DNA from: Candidatus Krumholzibacteriia bacterium
GTDB taxonomy: Bacteria > Krumholzibacteriota > Krumholzibacteriia > LZORAL124-64-63
Assembly: GCA_027056825.1 (NCBI GenBank)
Contig: JALUJS010000185.1
Location: 1 to 7,949, forward strand
DNA length: 7,949 nt
Reading direction: 5' to 3'
The notes beneath the pieces are model-generated. The model was not told the DNA's origin. It saw only the letters and a list, made by a program, of their open reading frames with translations, and made no database searches. Every line of letters begins with the position of its first letter. The first letter of the stretch is position 1. The position numbers and the translations under genes were made by a program. Shown here one piece after another: positions 1 through 6,554 of this stretch.

Positions 1-2
1 GG

Positions 3-872
3 GCGCTGGAGTCCTATCACTACGACCTGAGCGGCCGGTCGGTCAACGGTGCGCTGGAACTGGACAACGGGATCGCCGTGGGCGCCGGAGTGGATTTCGC
101 CCTGACCGGGGCCATCGACGGTGAGGGCAGGTTGACGGGCAGGCTCGAATCGGTCGCCGCGGGGTTCCAGGCCGACCTGGCCTGCGCCCCGCTGCCGGAG
201 CTGGACTTTACCGTCGAACGGTCACTGGTCCAGGATTTCGGCTTCCAGGGCATGGCCCACGCCGGGGGTGACCTCTGGCTGAGCGCTTTCGGCATCGACT
301 ACGTGGTGCTGGATTCCACCTGGACCGACACCCGCACCGTCTCGGTGTTCATCTATCCGGGAACCCACTGGGTGGGGGACGCCCTGGCTTACGGTCCGGA
401 CGAGAACATCTTCTATGGTGATTACCCGGTGACTTACGGCGGAGGCGAGACCCGCACCGACCTGGTGGAGTTCACCCCCGGCGGAAACATCCTGCGCCGC
501 GTGCCCATGGATCACCGCTGCGGCGGTCTGGCCTGGCGCGATGGCCGCGTCTGGAGCGTGAACAACGAGGACGGCCTGGTGGTGGCGCTGGATTCCCTGG
601 CGACCGTGGTGGAATCGGTGGCTGTTGACCTTCCCTACATGGACTACTTGACCTGGGACGGGGAGCATTTCTGGACCATGAGCTACCTGGAGTCCCTGGT
701 CTACCGCGTCGCCCCCGACGGCGTGGTGGACGGCGTCATCCGCCTGCCCGACTGGCCGCAGGAAGGGGATATCGCCTACTCCAGCGGCTTGAGCGTCCGC
801 GGGGGCAAGCTCGTGGTCGCGCGGCAGCAGGTGTTGGGAGCGAGCCTGTTGCAGGAACTGACGGTGGAGTGA
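3..872 (+). CDS. Beta-propeller-like protein, C-terminal part (5' end outside window)
   Basis: The frame is open from the first bases of the window and ends at TGA 870-872, so 289 residues of a longer protein are visible. A GTG at 78 could be read as a start but the frame and protein character continue upstream of it, so I treat the gene as 5'-truncated by the window. Visible residues 1-65 are beta-rich with alternating Gly and hydrophobic positions (GAIDGEGRLTGRLE). From about residue 75 there are repeated strands of the propeller type, for example LTWDGEHFWTMSY followed by a V-Y-R-V-x-P-D-G turn, and GGLAWRDGRVWSVN. These resemble NHL/SMP-30-like or glutamine-cyclotransferase-like blades, but no catalytic residues can be assigned. 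Export is likely by analogy but the N-terminus is not visible. It converges on the DUF2871-like gene with a 16-bp gap and no clear terminator. Fold is inferred; function is unknown. Confidence 0.8.
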   Translation, partial: ALESYHYDLSGRSVNGALELDNGIAVGAGVDFALTGAIDGEGRLTGRLESVAAGFQADLACAPLPELDFTVERSLVQDFGFQGMAHAGGDLWLSAFGIDYVVLDSTWTDTRTVSVFIYPGTHWVGDALAYGPDENIFYGDYPVTYGGGETRTDLVEFTPGGNILRRVPMDHRCGGLAWRDGRVWSVNNEDGLVVALDSLATVVESVAVDLPYMDYLTWDGEHFWTMSYLESLVYRVAPDGVVDGVIRLPDWPQEGDIAYSSGLSVRGGKLVVARQQVLGASLLQELTVE

Positions 873-888
873 CCACGGCGGCGCACTG

Positions 889-1446
889 TTAACCATCCGC
901 AGTAGCTCCTTCATGAATAATGCGGGCTAGGCTTCGCCACAGGGCAATCAGGAACACGCCCAGGGTCACCCCCATGCCGGTGTGGATCACCGCGTACACC
1001 CCGTAACGCACCGCGGCCAAGCCGCCCAGGAATGCCGCGTCCACTGCGGCCATGTCGTGTTGCCCGTGCCGGACCGCCAGCAGGATGAAGTACCCCTTGA
1101 ACAGCTGCAGCAGGATGGTCAGGGCCGCGAACGGAAGGAAACCGCGCGTCAGCCAGGAGAGGGCGCGCGGACCGACGGGACGGCCGCCGCACCGGAGCCC
1201 CAGCAGGAGCGCGCCGGCCAGGGCCATGGGCAACAGCACGCCAAGAGTGAACACATGGCCATGCACCAAAGCCAGCGGCAGTACCGCCTCCAGGTGTAGG
1301 CCTGCGGGGGCTGCGCTGAACGGCAGCTTGTGGGCCGATTCCTGGAAGGCGATCCCGATCAGCAGGCCAAACACGGCCATGGCGATGGCGTAGCGCAGCA
1401 GGGTGCGCAGGACCGGACGATAGTCATCGGGCAGGGACTGGTTCAT
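889..1446 (-). CDS. DUF2871-like four-helix membrane protein
   Basis: This encodes a 185-residue integral membrane protein with about four hydrophobic segments, near residues 16-34, 62-84, 102-126 and 145-171. The pattern fits my recollection of DUF2871: a first helix ending in a G-x-x-F-x-E motif (GIAFQES), a second helix opening with a His pair (VHGHVFTLG, H62 and H64), a short third helix, and D-A-A-x-x-G before a last helix with H155. The conserved histidines would suit a haem or metal ligand role, but that is inference and no function is established. The ATG is preceded by AGGAG (1453-1457 on the complement) seven bases upstream. The start overlaps the antiporter stop as ATGA, so translation is probably coupled to the antiporter. 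It is the last gene of the tcdA-antiporter operon. The family call is from memory of the motif pattern, not a search. Confidence 0.75.
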   Translation of the reverse strand: MNQSLPDDYRPVLRTLLRYAIAMAVFGLLIGIAFQESAHKLPFSAAPAGLHLEAVLPLALVHGHVFTLGVLLPMALAGALLLGLRCGGRPVGPRALSWLTRGFLPFAALTILLQLFKGYFILLAVRHGQHDMAAVDAAFLGGLAAVRYGVYAVIHTGMGVTLGVFLIALWRSLARIIHEGATADG

Positions 1447-3401
1447 GTTTCACTCCTGTAGGCTGTGTCGCCCTCGACGATCCGCCGCAGATCCTCCAGG
1501 CCCTTCTCGTCACCCATGACCAGCAGGTGATCGCCCTGCTCCAAGCGGGTGAAGCCGTGGCTGACGATCTGGCGGCCGCGACGGACCACCGACAGCACGA
1601 GTGTCTCCAGAGACAGGTTCACGTCCTGCAGGGCGACGCCGTGCAGGGCGGGATTGCGCACCTCCATCTCGACGAGGTCCTGGTCGGAATCCTCGCCCAG
1701 CAGCAGGGGGGAGGCGGCCGGAGAGCGCACCATGTGGTCGATGAGGCCGGTGAAGGCCTCGGTGGGGTCGGCGGTCAGGACGCCCAGTTCCCGGTAGCGA
1801 CCGGCGTTGGCGCGATCGTGCATGTGGGCCACGATGGTGCCGGTGCCCACATGCTCGTAGAGCAGCTCGGCCACCTGCAGGTTCTCCTGGTCCGAGGCCA
1901 GCAGGACCACGGCCTCGGCCCCGGAGATATCCAGGCGTTGCAGGCACTTCAGGTCGAGGGATTCCAGGGGGCGGATGTCCAGGTCGCTGGCGGCGACCTC
2001 CTCGTCGGCGATCCGGTGGGCGCGCCGCGAGGCCAGGCGGACATTCCACCCGTGTTTCATCAGGCGCCGGGCCAGGGCCACCGCCTGGTTGTCCAGGCCC
2101 AGGATCAGGACATCCTGGGTGCCGTCGAAATCCGGCCGCGGCGAGGGGGGATGCGCTTCCCCGACACGCCGCAGCGCCCATTTCAGGAAGGGTGGGCCGA
2201 TGATCTGGTTGATGATGATCACGGCGATGAGGATGGTGGCGAAGTCCATGCCCCAACCGGGAAACTCGTCGGCCACCTCCTTGGCCAAACCGAGCCCCAC
2301 GCCGGCCTGGGTGATATAGGCGGCCCAGGCCAGCCTGTTGTGGCGTCCGGGAGCACCGCCGAGAACACCTCCCAACCCCGATCCGATGGCGATGGAAACC
2401 AGCCGCACGCCGGTAAGGGCCAGGGCGATGCGCCAGGTTCCGGCCAGGACGCCAAGGTCGATGGAGGCCCCGGTCAGGGTAAAGAAGACGACATAGACCG
2501 GAGGTCCCATGTCGTCCAGCGCCGCGGTGAATCGCTGGCGCTGGTTGGTGAAGTTGGTGACCGTCATGCCGGCGACAAGGCAAACGAGCAAGGGCTCGAG
2601 GCCGACGGAGAAAGGCAGGATCGTGGCCGTCCACAGGTGAAGCGGTTCTGCGAAATGGAACACGCCCCAGCCCAGCAGCAGGATGACGGCCATGGTCGCC
2701 CCCTGGGACATGGTCGAGCCCAGCAGCAGGGCGGACAAGCGTCCCAGGAGCCAACCCAGCAGGACCGAGAACACGATATCCAGCACCAGGGAGACCAGGA
2801 ATCCCGGACCCATGGCATGGCCCAGCAGGGCGGCACCGGCCATGGCCGCCACGGTGGAAAACACCACGATCACCACCGCGTCGATGATCACGGTGACGCC
2901 AAGGGCGGTCTGGGTAAAGGGACCGCGGGCCCGCAGTTCGCGCACGATGGCGATGGCCGAGGACGGGGAACGGGCGATGAGGATGGAGCCGGCCAGGGCC
3001 CCGACGAAAAGGAGTGCGGTGGACGGCAGGTTCGCGAACACCGGAATCCCGGCGAACAGGAAATAGGCCCCGATGGTTCCCAGCACCAGGGTCGCGACGA
3101 CCTGGCCGGCGGTGGTCCAGGCCACCGACCGCAGGTGCCCGCGCAGGTCCTTGAGGTAGAGTTCGCCCCCGGCGGCCAGGCCGATGAAGGCCTGGGCGAT
3201 CTGGTCGAGGAACCGCAGGTGCTCCGGGGCGTCGTGGGGAATCAGGCCCAGCACGGACGGCCCGGCCAGCACCCCGGTCAGCAGGAAGCCGGTGATCAGG
3301 GGCAGCCGCCAGCGGGCGAAGAACTCGCCGATGCGGGAGGCGCCCATGGCGATGAGGGCGAAACCGGCCAGAACCGGGATCAGGGCGGGATCTAGGGACA
3401 A
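1443..3401 (-). CDS. CPA2/Kef-type cation:proton antiporter with TrkA-N and TrkA-C domains
   Basis: A 652-residue inner-membrane antiporter expected to exchange Na+ or K+ for H+, gated by a cytoplasmic nucleotide-binding module. Residues 1-405 are a multi-span Na_H_Exchanger domain, with the typical GPSVLGLIP at 47-55 and one conserved-type acidic residue, D174, in TVIIDAVVIVVF, where Kef proteins have Q-D. Residues 428-560 are TrkA-N (Rossmann) and about 570-645 TrkA-C. The Rossmann loop is degenerate: G435-L-D-N-Q-A440 instead of GxGxxG, followed by S458-R-R. I chose the TTG at 3399-3401 because it follows AAAGGA at a six-base spacing. The frame is open upstream to an ATG at 3587, but those 62 codons lie inside tcdA in another frame and give an Arg/Gly/Pro-rich non-protein-like string. 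It starts 11 bases after the tcdA stop and overlaps the DUF2871-like gene by four. The transported ion cannot be told from sequence. Confidence 0.92.
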   Translation of the reverse strand: MSLDPALIPVLAGFALIAMGASRIGEFFARWRLPLITGFLLTGVLAGPSVLGLIPHDAPEHLRFLDQIAQAFIGLAAGGELYLKDLRGHLRSVAWTTAGQVVATLVLGTIGAYFLFAGIPVFANLPSTALLFVGALAGSILIARSPSSAIAIVRELRARGPFTQTALGVTVIIDAVVIVVFSTVAAMAGAALLGHAMGPGFLVSLVLDIVFSVLLGWLLGRLSALLLGSTMSQGATMAVILLLGWGVFHFAEPLHLWTATILPFSVGLEPLLVCLVAGMTVTNFTNQRQRFTAALDDMGPPVYVVFFTLTGASIDLGVLAGTWRIALALTGVRLVSIAIGSGLGGVLGGAPGRHNRLAWAAYITQAGVGLGLAKEVADEFPGWGMDFATILIAVIIINQIIGPPFLKWALRRVGEAHPPSPRPDFDGTQDVLILGLDNQAVALARRLMKHGWNVRLASRRAHRIADEEVAASDLDIRPLESLDLKCLQRLDISGAEAVVLLASDQENLQVAELLYEHVGTGTIVAHMHDRANAGRYRELGVLTADPTEAFTGLIDHMVRSPAASPLLLGEDSDQDLVEMEVRNPALHGVALQDVNLSLETLVLSVVRRGRQIVSHGFTRLEQGDHLLVMGDEKGLEDLRRIVEGDTAYRSET

Positions 3402-3407
3402 ACCGGG

Positions 3408-3413
3408 TCCTTT
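3408..3413 (-). promoter_or_regulatory. Shine-Dalgarno deciding the antiporter TTG start
   Basis: On the complement AAAGGA lies six bases before the TTG at 3399-3401 and touches the tcdA TGA (3413-3415). The spacing supports re-initiation or coupled translation from tcdA into the antiporter and argues against the longer upstream frame. Confidence 0.65.
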
Positions 3414-4219
3414 CAGGCCACGGGGAAATCGTCCGTGCGCGCCAGGGCGTCCTGGACCACGAGTCCGGCCAGGAACATACCGAAGGTGGCCGTGATGTGC
3501 ACGGCCGAACCGTTGATGATCTTCTTGGTTGCGCACCAGTCCTTGTGCTCGCCGCCATCGGCGGGAGTGAAATCGGGGCAGAAGCACTTGTGGGTGCCGC
3601 AGGCCACGCTGGTGGTGGCCACCGGCGGCAGGACTTCTGGCGAGAACACGGTCTGGAAGTCGCCGTCGAAGCCGGCCTCGCGCAGCTTGCGCCGCACGAT
3701 GCGGGCCAGGGGGCAGCCCTGCGTTTCCCAGATCGAGGCCACCCGGATCCGCGTGGGGTCCAGCTTGGACGCCGCGCCCATGGAGGCGAACAGGGTCGTA
3801 CCGGCGGCGCGCGTGCGGAGGATCAGGTCCACCTTGTTGGCGATGCTGTCGATGCAGTCCAGCACGTAGTCGTAGGAGCCGAGGTCGAAGCCGTCGGCGG
3901 TGGCCGGTTCGTAGACCTTCTGGACGGGCGTCAGCGCGCAGCGGGGGTTGAGGTCCGCCAGGCGCGCGGCCAGCGCGGCGGCCTTGGGCTCGCCGACGTT
4001 GCGGGTGGTGGCCTGGAGTTGCCGGTTCACGTTGGTGATGCAGACGACGTCGTTGTCCACCAGGGTGACGGCGCCCACGCCGGAGCGCACGAGCGCCTCG
4101 GCGGCCCAGCTGCCCACGCCGCCCAGGCCGAACACGGCCACGCGGCTGCGCTGCAGGATCGCCACGGCGGCGGGCCCGGTCAACAGTTCCAGGCGCTGGA
4201 AGATGGGGTTACCGGCCAT
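3413..4219 (-). CDS. tcdA: tRNA threonylcarbamoyladenosine dehydratase (TcdA/CsdL, ThiF/E1 superfamily)
   Basis: TcdA uses ATP to adenylate and cyclise t6A at tRNA position 37 to ct6A in the cytoplasm. The product is 268 residues, the length I recall for E. coli TcdA. Visible features are the nucleotide loop GLGGVGSW (31-38), D55-N-D57 with N63-V-N65-R-Q67 as in ThiF/MoeB enzymes, K79, and D121-C-I-D124 followed by N128-K129. The C-terminal part has ATFG at 244-247 near the expected place. An unusual Cys cluster is present: C207, C212, C214 and C229, with H210 between. The start is the ATG at 4217-4219, with GGGG six bases upstream. A 34-codon N-terminal extension to 4321 runs through the terminator hairpin and is rejected. 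A TATACC at 4232-4237 could be a -10 but has no convincing -35. It heads the operon with the antiporter. Confidence 0.93.
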   Translation of the reverse strand: MAGNPIFQRLELLTGPAAVAILQRSRVAVFGLGGVGSWAAEALVRSGVGAVTLVDNDVVCITNVNRQLQATTRNVGEPKAAALAARLADLNPRCALTPVQKVYEPATADGFDLGSYDYVLDCIDSIANKVDLILRTRAAGTTLFASMGAASKLDPTRIRVASIWETQGCPLARIVRRKLREAGFDGDFQTVFSPEVLPPVATTSVACGTHKCFCPDFTPADGGEHKDWCATKKIINGSAVHITATFGMFLAGLVVQDALARTDDFPVA

Positions 4220-4266
4220 GATGGACCCCAAGGTATATGAAGCGGGCGGTATCTTCCACCTCGGGG

Positions 4267-4299
4267 AAAAAATGGGCCCCGGAATCCGTTCCGGGGCCC
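4267..4299 (-). terminator. Intrinsic terminator of the repeat lipoprotein gene
   Basis: A perfect 11-bp inverted repeat (4274-4284 with 4289-4299, arms GGGCCCCGGAA and complement) closes a four-base loop at 4285-4288. Read on the minus strand the hairpin is followed after one A by six T (4267-4272). It lies 42 bases past the lipoprotein stop and separates that gene from tcdA. Confidence 0.88.
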
Positions 4300-4340
4300 C
4301 GGGCGGGGAGAGTATCCCCACCAGGCGAGAACCAGCGGGG

Positions 4341-5501
4341 TCAGTCGGACAGATCGACGCCCAGGGCGCTGATCGTTTCGTAGGTCAGGGCGCCCTTGGG
4401 CAGGCCCTGTGACGCCTGGAAGGCATTGACCGCGGCATTGGTCTCCCGTCCGTAGATCCCGTCCAGCGGTCCGGGATTGAAGCCCTTGGCCTTCAAGGCC
4501 CGCTGGATCTCCAGGACGTTGGCCTGAGTCATGTTGGTCTCGCACAGGACGCGGCGCCACTCCAGGGAGCTGGGCTGAACCATTTGCCGCTTGGTCACGG
4601 TTTTGTATTCGGCGGGAATGGCGATCCGCTTCTCCTGCGGTGGAGAGACAAGCTTGCGCACGCGCACCGTGTCGTAGACCGCGGGAATGACCTCGGTCCG
4701 GGTCATGGCCGGAGTCTTGACGACCCGCTTCTTGATGGTCTTGTACTCTGCGGGAATGGTGATTTCCCTGGTACCCGCGGGAGTCTTCAGGACCCGCTTG
4801 CTGATGGTCTTGTACACGGCGGGTTCCTTGACCAGACACATGATTTCGCCGGTGTTGTTATCGACCTTTTCCACCAGGCCGCGTCCGCGTTTCCAATAGG
4901 TGCGTTCCGGCGTGACCAGGACTTTTTCGGTAACGGTCTCGTATTCCGCGGGCACATCCACCATCTTGGTGCTGGCTTCCTTGACCAGGATCTTCTCCTC
5001 GACGGTTTCGTACTCGGCGGGCACCGTGACGATGCGTTCTCCGGCTTCCTTGACCAGGACAGGTTCGTTCACCCATTCGTATTGAGCGGGAATGATCTCC
5101 ACGCGCTCGGAGGCCTCCTTGATCAGGACCTTTTCCTGGACATTTTCGTAAACCGGAGGTGTCAGGACCCGGGCATAGCATTCCCCGGGCCTGGCCTCGG
5201 GGGGCAACAACTCGGCATCGGCCGCAGGGGTCGCCGTGGCCCCGGTGTCGGCGGCGGAAGCGGCGCGGGCTTCGGCCTCGCGGGCGCGGGCCTCGGCCTG
5301 CTCGGCCTGGGCCTGGGCGGACTGCAGCTCGATCTGGCGGGATTGCATCTCGGCCTTGAGCTGCGCGATGGTTTCATCCCGCATTGCCAGTTCCTGGTCG
5401 AGATTAATGGTGCCTTGGCGGGAACTGCAGCCGGCAACGGTGAAAATTGCCGTACCAGCCAGGATCAAAATCACCCTGGCGGCGAGAGAATGGCGTTTCA
5501 T
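4341..5501 (-). CDS. Repeat lipoprotein with coiled coil and C-terminal peptidoglycan-binding domain
   Basis: A predicted 386-residue envelope lipoprotein that probably links membrane and cell wall. Residues 1-24 form a signal peptide (KR-x-H, hydrophobic stretch) ending in lipobox V-A-G-C25. Residues 33-85 are a heptad-like Glu/Gln/Ala-rich coiled coil. From P115 there are eight units beginning P-x-x-Y, at 115, 138, 161, 184, 227, 250, 273 and 296; most are exactly 23 residues. The first three and a half are acidic (YETVEEKILVKEAS), the later ones basic (YKTIKKRVVKTP). The fourth unit is enlarged to 43 residues (TYWKRGRG...NNTGEIMC). Residues about 325-383 match PG_binding_1, with IQRALKAKGFNPGPLDGIYG. 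Cysteines C108, C222 and C320 flank the repeat blocks. The ATG at 5499-5501 follows AGGAGG at five bases; the ATG 23 codons upstream lacks such support. It is divergent from the sigma factor gene. Exact function is unknown. Confidence 0.92.
   Translation of the reverse strand: MKRHSLAARVILILAGTAIFTVAGCSSRQGTINLDQELAMRDETIAQLKAEMQSRQIELQSAQAQAEQAEARAREAEARAASAADTGATATPAADAELLPPEARPGECYARVLTPPVYENVQEKVLIKEASERVEIIPAQYEWVNEPVLVKEAGERIVTVPAEYETVEEKILVKEASTKMVDVPAEYETVTEKVLVTPERTYWKRGRGLVEKVDNNTGEIMCLVKEPAVYKTISKRVLKTPAGTREITIPAEYKTIKKRVVKTPAMTRTEVIPAVYDTVRVRKLVSPPQEKRIAIPAEYKTVTKRQMVQPSSLEWRRVLCETNMTQANVLEIQRALKAKGFNPGPLDGIYGRETNAAVNAFQASQGLPKGALTYETISALGVDLSD
4548..5159 (-). repeat. Eight tandem coding repeats (mostly 69 bp / 23 residues)
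   Basis: Units on the minus strand run 5159-5091, 5090-5022, 5021-4953, 4952-4824 (129 bp, enlarged), 4823-4755, 4754-4686, 4685-4617 and 4616-4548. Each starts with a Pro codon and has Tyr at the fourth position, usually P-A-E/V-Y-x-T-V/I. Similarity is clearest at protein level (PAEYETV at 161 and 184; PAEYKT at 250 and 296), so the copies are diverged rather than recent identical DNA duplications. Confidence 0.9.
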
Positions 5502-5506
5502 GGTTT

Positions 5507-5512
5507 CCTCCT
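5507..5512 (-). promoter_or_regulatory. Strong Shine-Dalgarno deciding the lipoprotein start
   Basis: A full AGGAGG on the complement lies five bases before the ATG at 5499-5501. It fixes the start so that the product opens with a normal lipoprotein signal peptide rather than the 23-codon extension. Confidence 0.8.
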
Positions 5513-5621
5513 GGAGAATCTGAAAGGGTCTGCATTGTTTTGCCGCGGCAGGCGGCGAAGCATGGTCCAAGGTTTCTCCCTACGCCTCTCTAGACAGGCG
5601 GGAAAAGGGAAAGTCACCTGG

Positions 5622-5640
5622 AATCCTGAAAAAATCCTGA
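5622..5640 (+). repeat. Direct repeat AATCCTGA x2 at 11-bp period
   Basis: AATCCTGA occurs at 5622-5629 and again at 5633-5640, separated by AAA. Starts are 11 bp apart, about one helical turn. The pair lies in the divergent intergenic region, 22 bp upstream of the candidate -10 at 5662. Tandem sites at this period are typical of OmpR/PhoB-type activators, but which protein binds, if any, is unknown. Confidence 0.5.
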
Positions 5641-5658
5641 TTCATAGGGGACGGGGTT

Positions 5659-5667
5659 TGCTATCAT
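5659..5667 (+). promoter_or_regulatory. Candidate extended -10 promoter for the sigma factor operon
   Basis: TGCTATCAT at 5659-5667 is an extended -10 (TGn plus TATCAT, five of six matches to TATAAT). There is no good -35: the bases at the 17-bp spacing are GATTCA (5639-5644), overlapping the direct repeat, which would suit an activator-dependent promoter. Transcription would begin near 5674, leaving a leader of roughly 58 bases. I found no convincing promoter for the divergent lipoprotein gene in the same 230-bp gap. Confidence 0.35.
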
Positions 5668-5731
5668 GGCCGATATTTTCGCCGGGTCCCGGGGTGGCCC
5701 GTGACTTTTTGGGGATGGGGATTGTCAAGGG

Positions 5732-6319
5732 ATGAAGAACATCGCCCGCAAAACCGACGCGGAACTGGTTTCCTTGGCCCGCGGCGCCCACCGGGGAGAC
5801 CTGCGCGCCTTTGAAGAGCTGGTGCTCAGGCACCAGGCCAAGGTGCAGACCAATTGCCGGTATCTGACGGGCGACGGCGAGGAGGCCCTGGATCTGGCCC
5901 AGGAGGTTCTGGTCAAGGCCTACTTCAACCTCGACCGGTTCGAGGGCCGCAGCAGCTTCGGCACCTGGGTGGGGCGCATCAAGGTGAACCACTGCCTGAA
6001 CCACCTGCGCCGCAGGCGAGGCCGGGAATTCCTGGACGTGGACGACCCGGCCCTGGAGAGCGAAGCGGCCCTGACCGCGCGCGGCGGGGCGGACGCCGGC
6101 GCCGAGGCCGCCGACCGCAGACGCCTGATCGCCGAAATCCTCGACGGCATGACCCCGGCCTTACGCCTGCCGCTGATCATGCGGGACATGGACGGGATGG
6201 CCTACCAGGAGATCGCCGACGAACTGGGCATCGGCCTTTCGGCGGTGAAGATGCGCATCAAGCGCGCCCGCGAGGAGTTCCGGGCCGCGTTCAACAAACA
6301 GGACGAGGCTCATGGCTGA
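5732..6319 (+). CDS. ECF-type RNA polymerase sigma factor
   Basis: A 195-residue sigma-70 family protein with only regions 2 and 4, the ECF layout and usual length. Region 2 spans about residues 24-96, with the core-binding motif DLAQEVLVKAYFNLDRF (54-70) and FGTWVGRIKVN then HLRRRRG, which would contact the -10. A charged linker (100-127) leads to region 4 at about 130-187, whose helix-turn-helix reads YQEIADELGIGLSAVKMRIKRAR (158-180) and would contact the -35. It is the first ATG after an in-frame stop at 5702-5704. The Shine-Dalgarno is poor: GGGG sits 11 bases upstream and AAGGG touches the ATG, so initiation may be weak. The stop overlaps the next start. It directs transcription of an unknown regulon, plausibly this operon and the divergent lipoprotein. 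Confidence 0.95.
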   Translation: MKNIARKTDAELVSLARGAHRGDLRAFEELVLRHQAKVQTNCRYLTGDGEEALDLAQEVLVKAYFNLDRFEGRSSFGTWVGRIKVNHCLNHLRRRRGREFLDVDDPALESEAALTARGGADAGAEAADRRRLIAEILDGMTPALRLPLIMRDMDGMAYQEIADELGIGLSAVKMRIKRAREEFRAAFNKQDEAHG

Positions 6320-6554
6320 CCACGATCCCACCACCGGTCCTCCCGCCGCCGAGCTGGCCGACTTCAGCGAACCCCCGGATCCGGCCCTGCGCGGACGGGT
6401 GCGCAGAAGCATCAACCGCCGCCTGCTGGCCGCCGATGCCGTGGATTTCGGACTGGGAGCCATGCTGGCCGCGGCGTGGCATTATGTGCTGGCCCTGATC
6501 GAAGCCCTGAACCCATCTTCCCCAAGCACGGAGGATCCCCGGGATGAACAGTGA
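6312..6554 (+). CDS. Small single-span membrane protein, candidate anti-sigma factor
   Basis: An 80-residue protein of no family I recognise. Residues 1-24 are acidic and Pro-rich, 25-38 strongly basic (LRGRVRRSINRRLL), about 40-66 hydrophobic (FGLGAMLAAAWHYVLALIEAL), and the tail is polar. This suits a short cytoplasmic part and one membrane-associated helix. It has no Cys, so it is not a zinc (ZAS/zf-HC2) anti-sigma domain. Its ATG overlaps the sigma factor stop by eight bases (ATGGCTGA) and its stop overlaps the channel start by 11, with AGGA eight bases upstream of the ATG. Being coupled directly behind an ECF sigma gene is the usual anti-sigma position, so a membrane-held regulator is a reasonable inference. 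It could equally be an accessory subunit of the channel. Confidence 0.75.
   Translation: MADHDPTTGPPAAELADFSEPPDPALRGRVRRSINRRLLAADAVDFGLGAMLAAAWHYVLALIEALNPSSPSTEDPRDEQ

Noticed and set aside
222..914. 230-codon minus-strand frame opposite the propeller gene
   Set aside because: His/Gln/Val/Ala-rich shadow; the plus-strand frame has clear blade motifs.
1527..3395. Open frame of 622 codons on the plus strand opposite the antiporter
   Set aside because: Gly/Gln/Asp/His-rich product with no domain pattern; it is the antisense shadow of a GC-rich gene with clear antiporter and TrkA features.
1510..3558. 682-codon minus-strand frame overlapping the antiporter in another frame
   Set aside because: Arg/Pro/Gly-rich translation, typical of an alternative frame in high-GC DNA; no family resemblance.
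3402..3587. N-terminal extension of the antiporter to an upstream ATG
   Set aside because: Lies wholly within tcdA, reads as low-complexity Arg/Gly/Pro, and the TTG with AAAGGA gives a normal N-terminus.
4220..4321. 34-codon extension of TcdA
   Set aside because: It passes through the intrinsic terminator; the shorter form matches the family length and starts next to the conserved F-x-R-x-x-x-L-x-G region.
5541..5550. Perfect palindrome TGCCGCGGCA in the lipoprotein leader
   Set aside because: Ten bases of G/C-rich symmetry are expected by chance at this composition; no second copy or promoter link was seen.
5581..5640. Possible minus-strand promoter (GTGACT, 17 bp, TCTAGA) for the lipoprotein gene
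   Set aside because: The -10 matches only three of six bases and is not better than background.
4584..5735. 383-codon plus-strand frame opposite the lipoprotein, with apparent repeats
   Set aside because: Its periodicity is only the mirror of the coding repeats on the minus strand; it has no start context and covers the regulatory gap.
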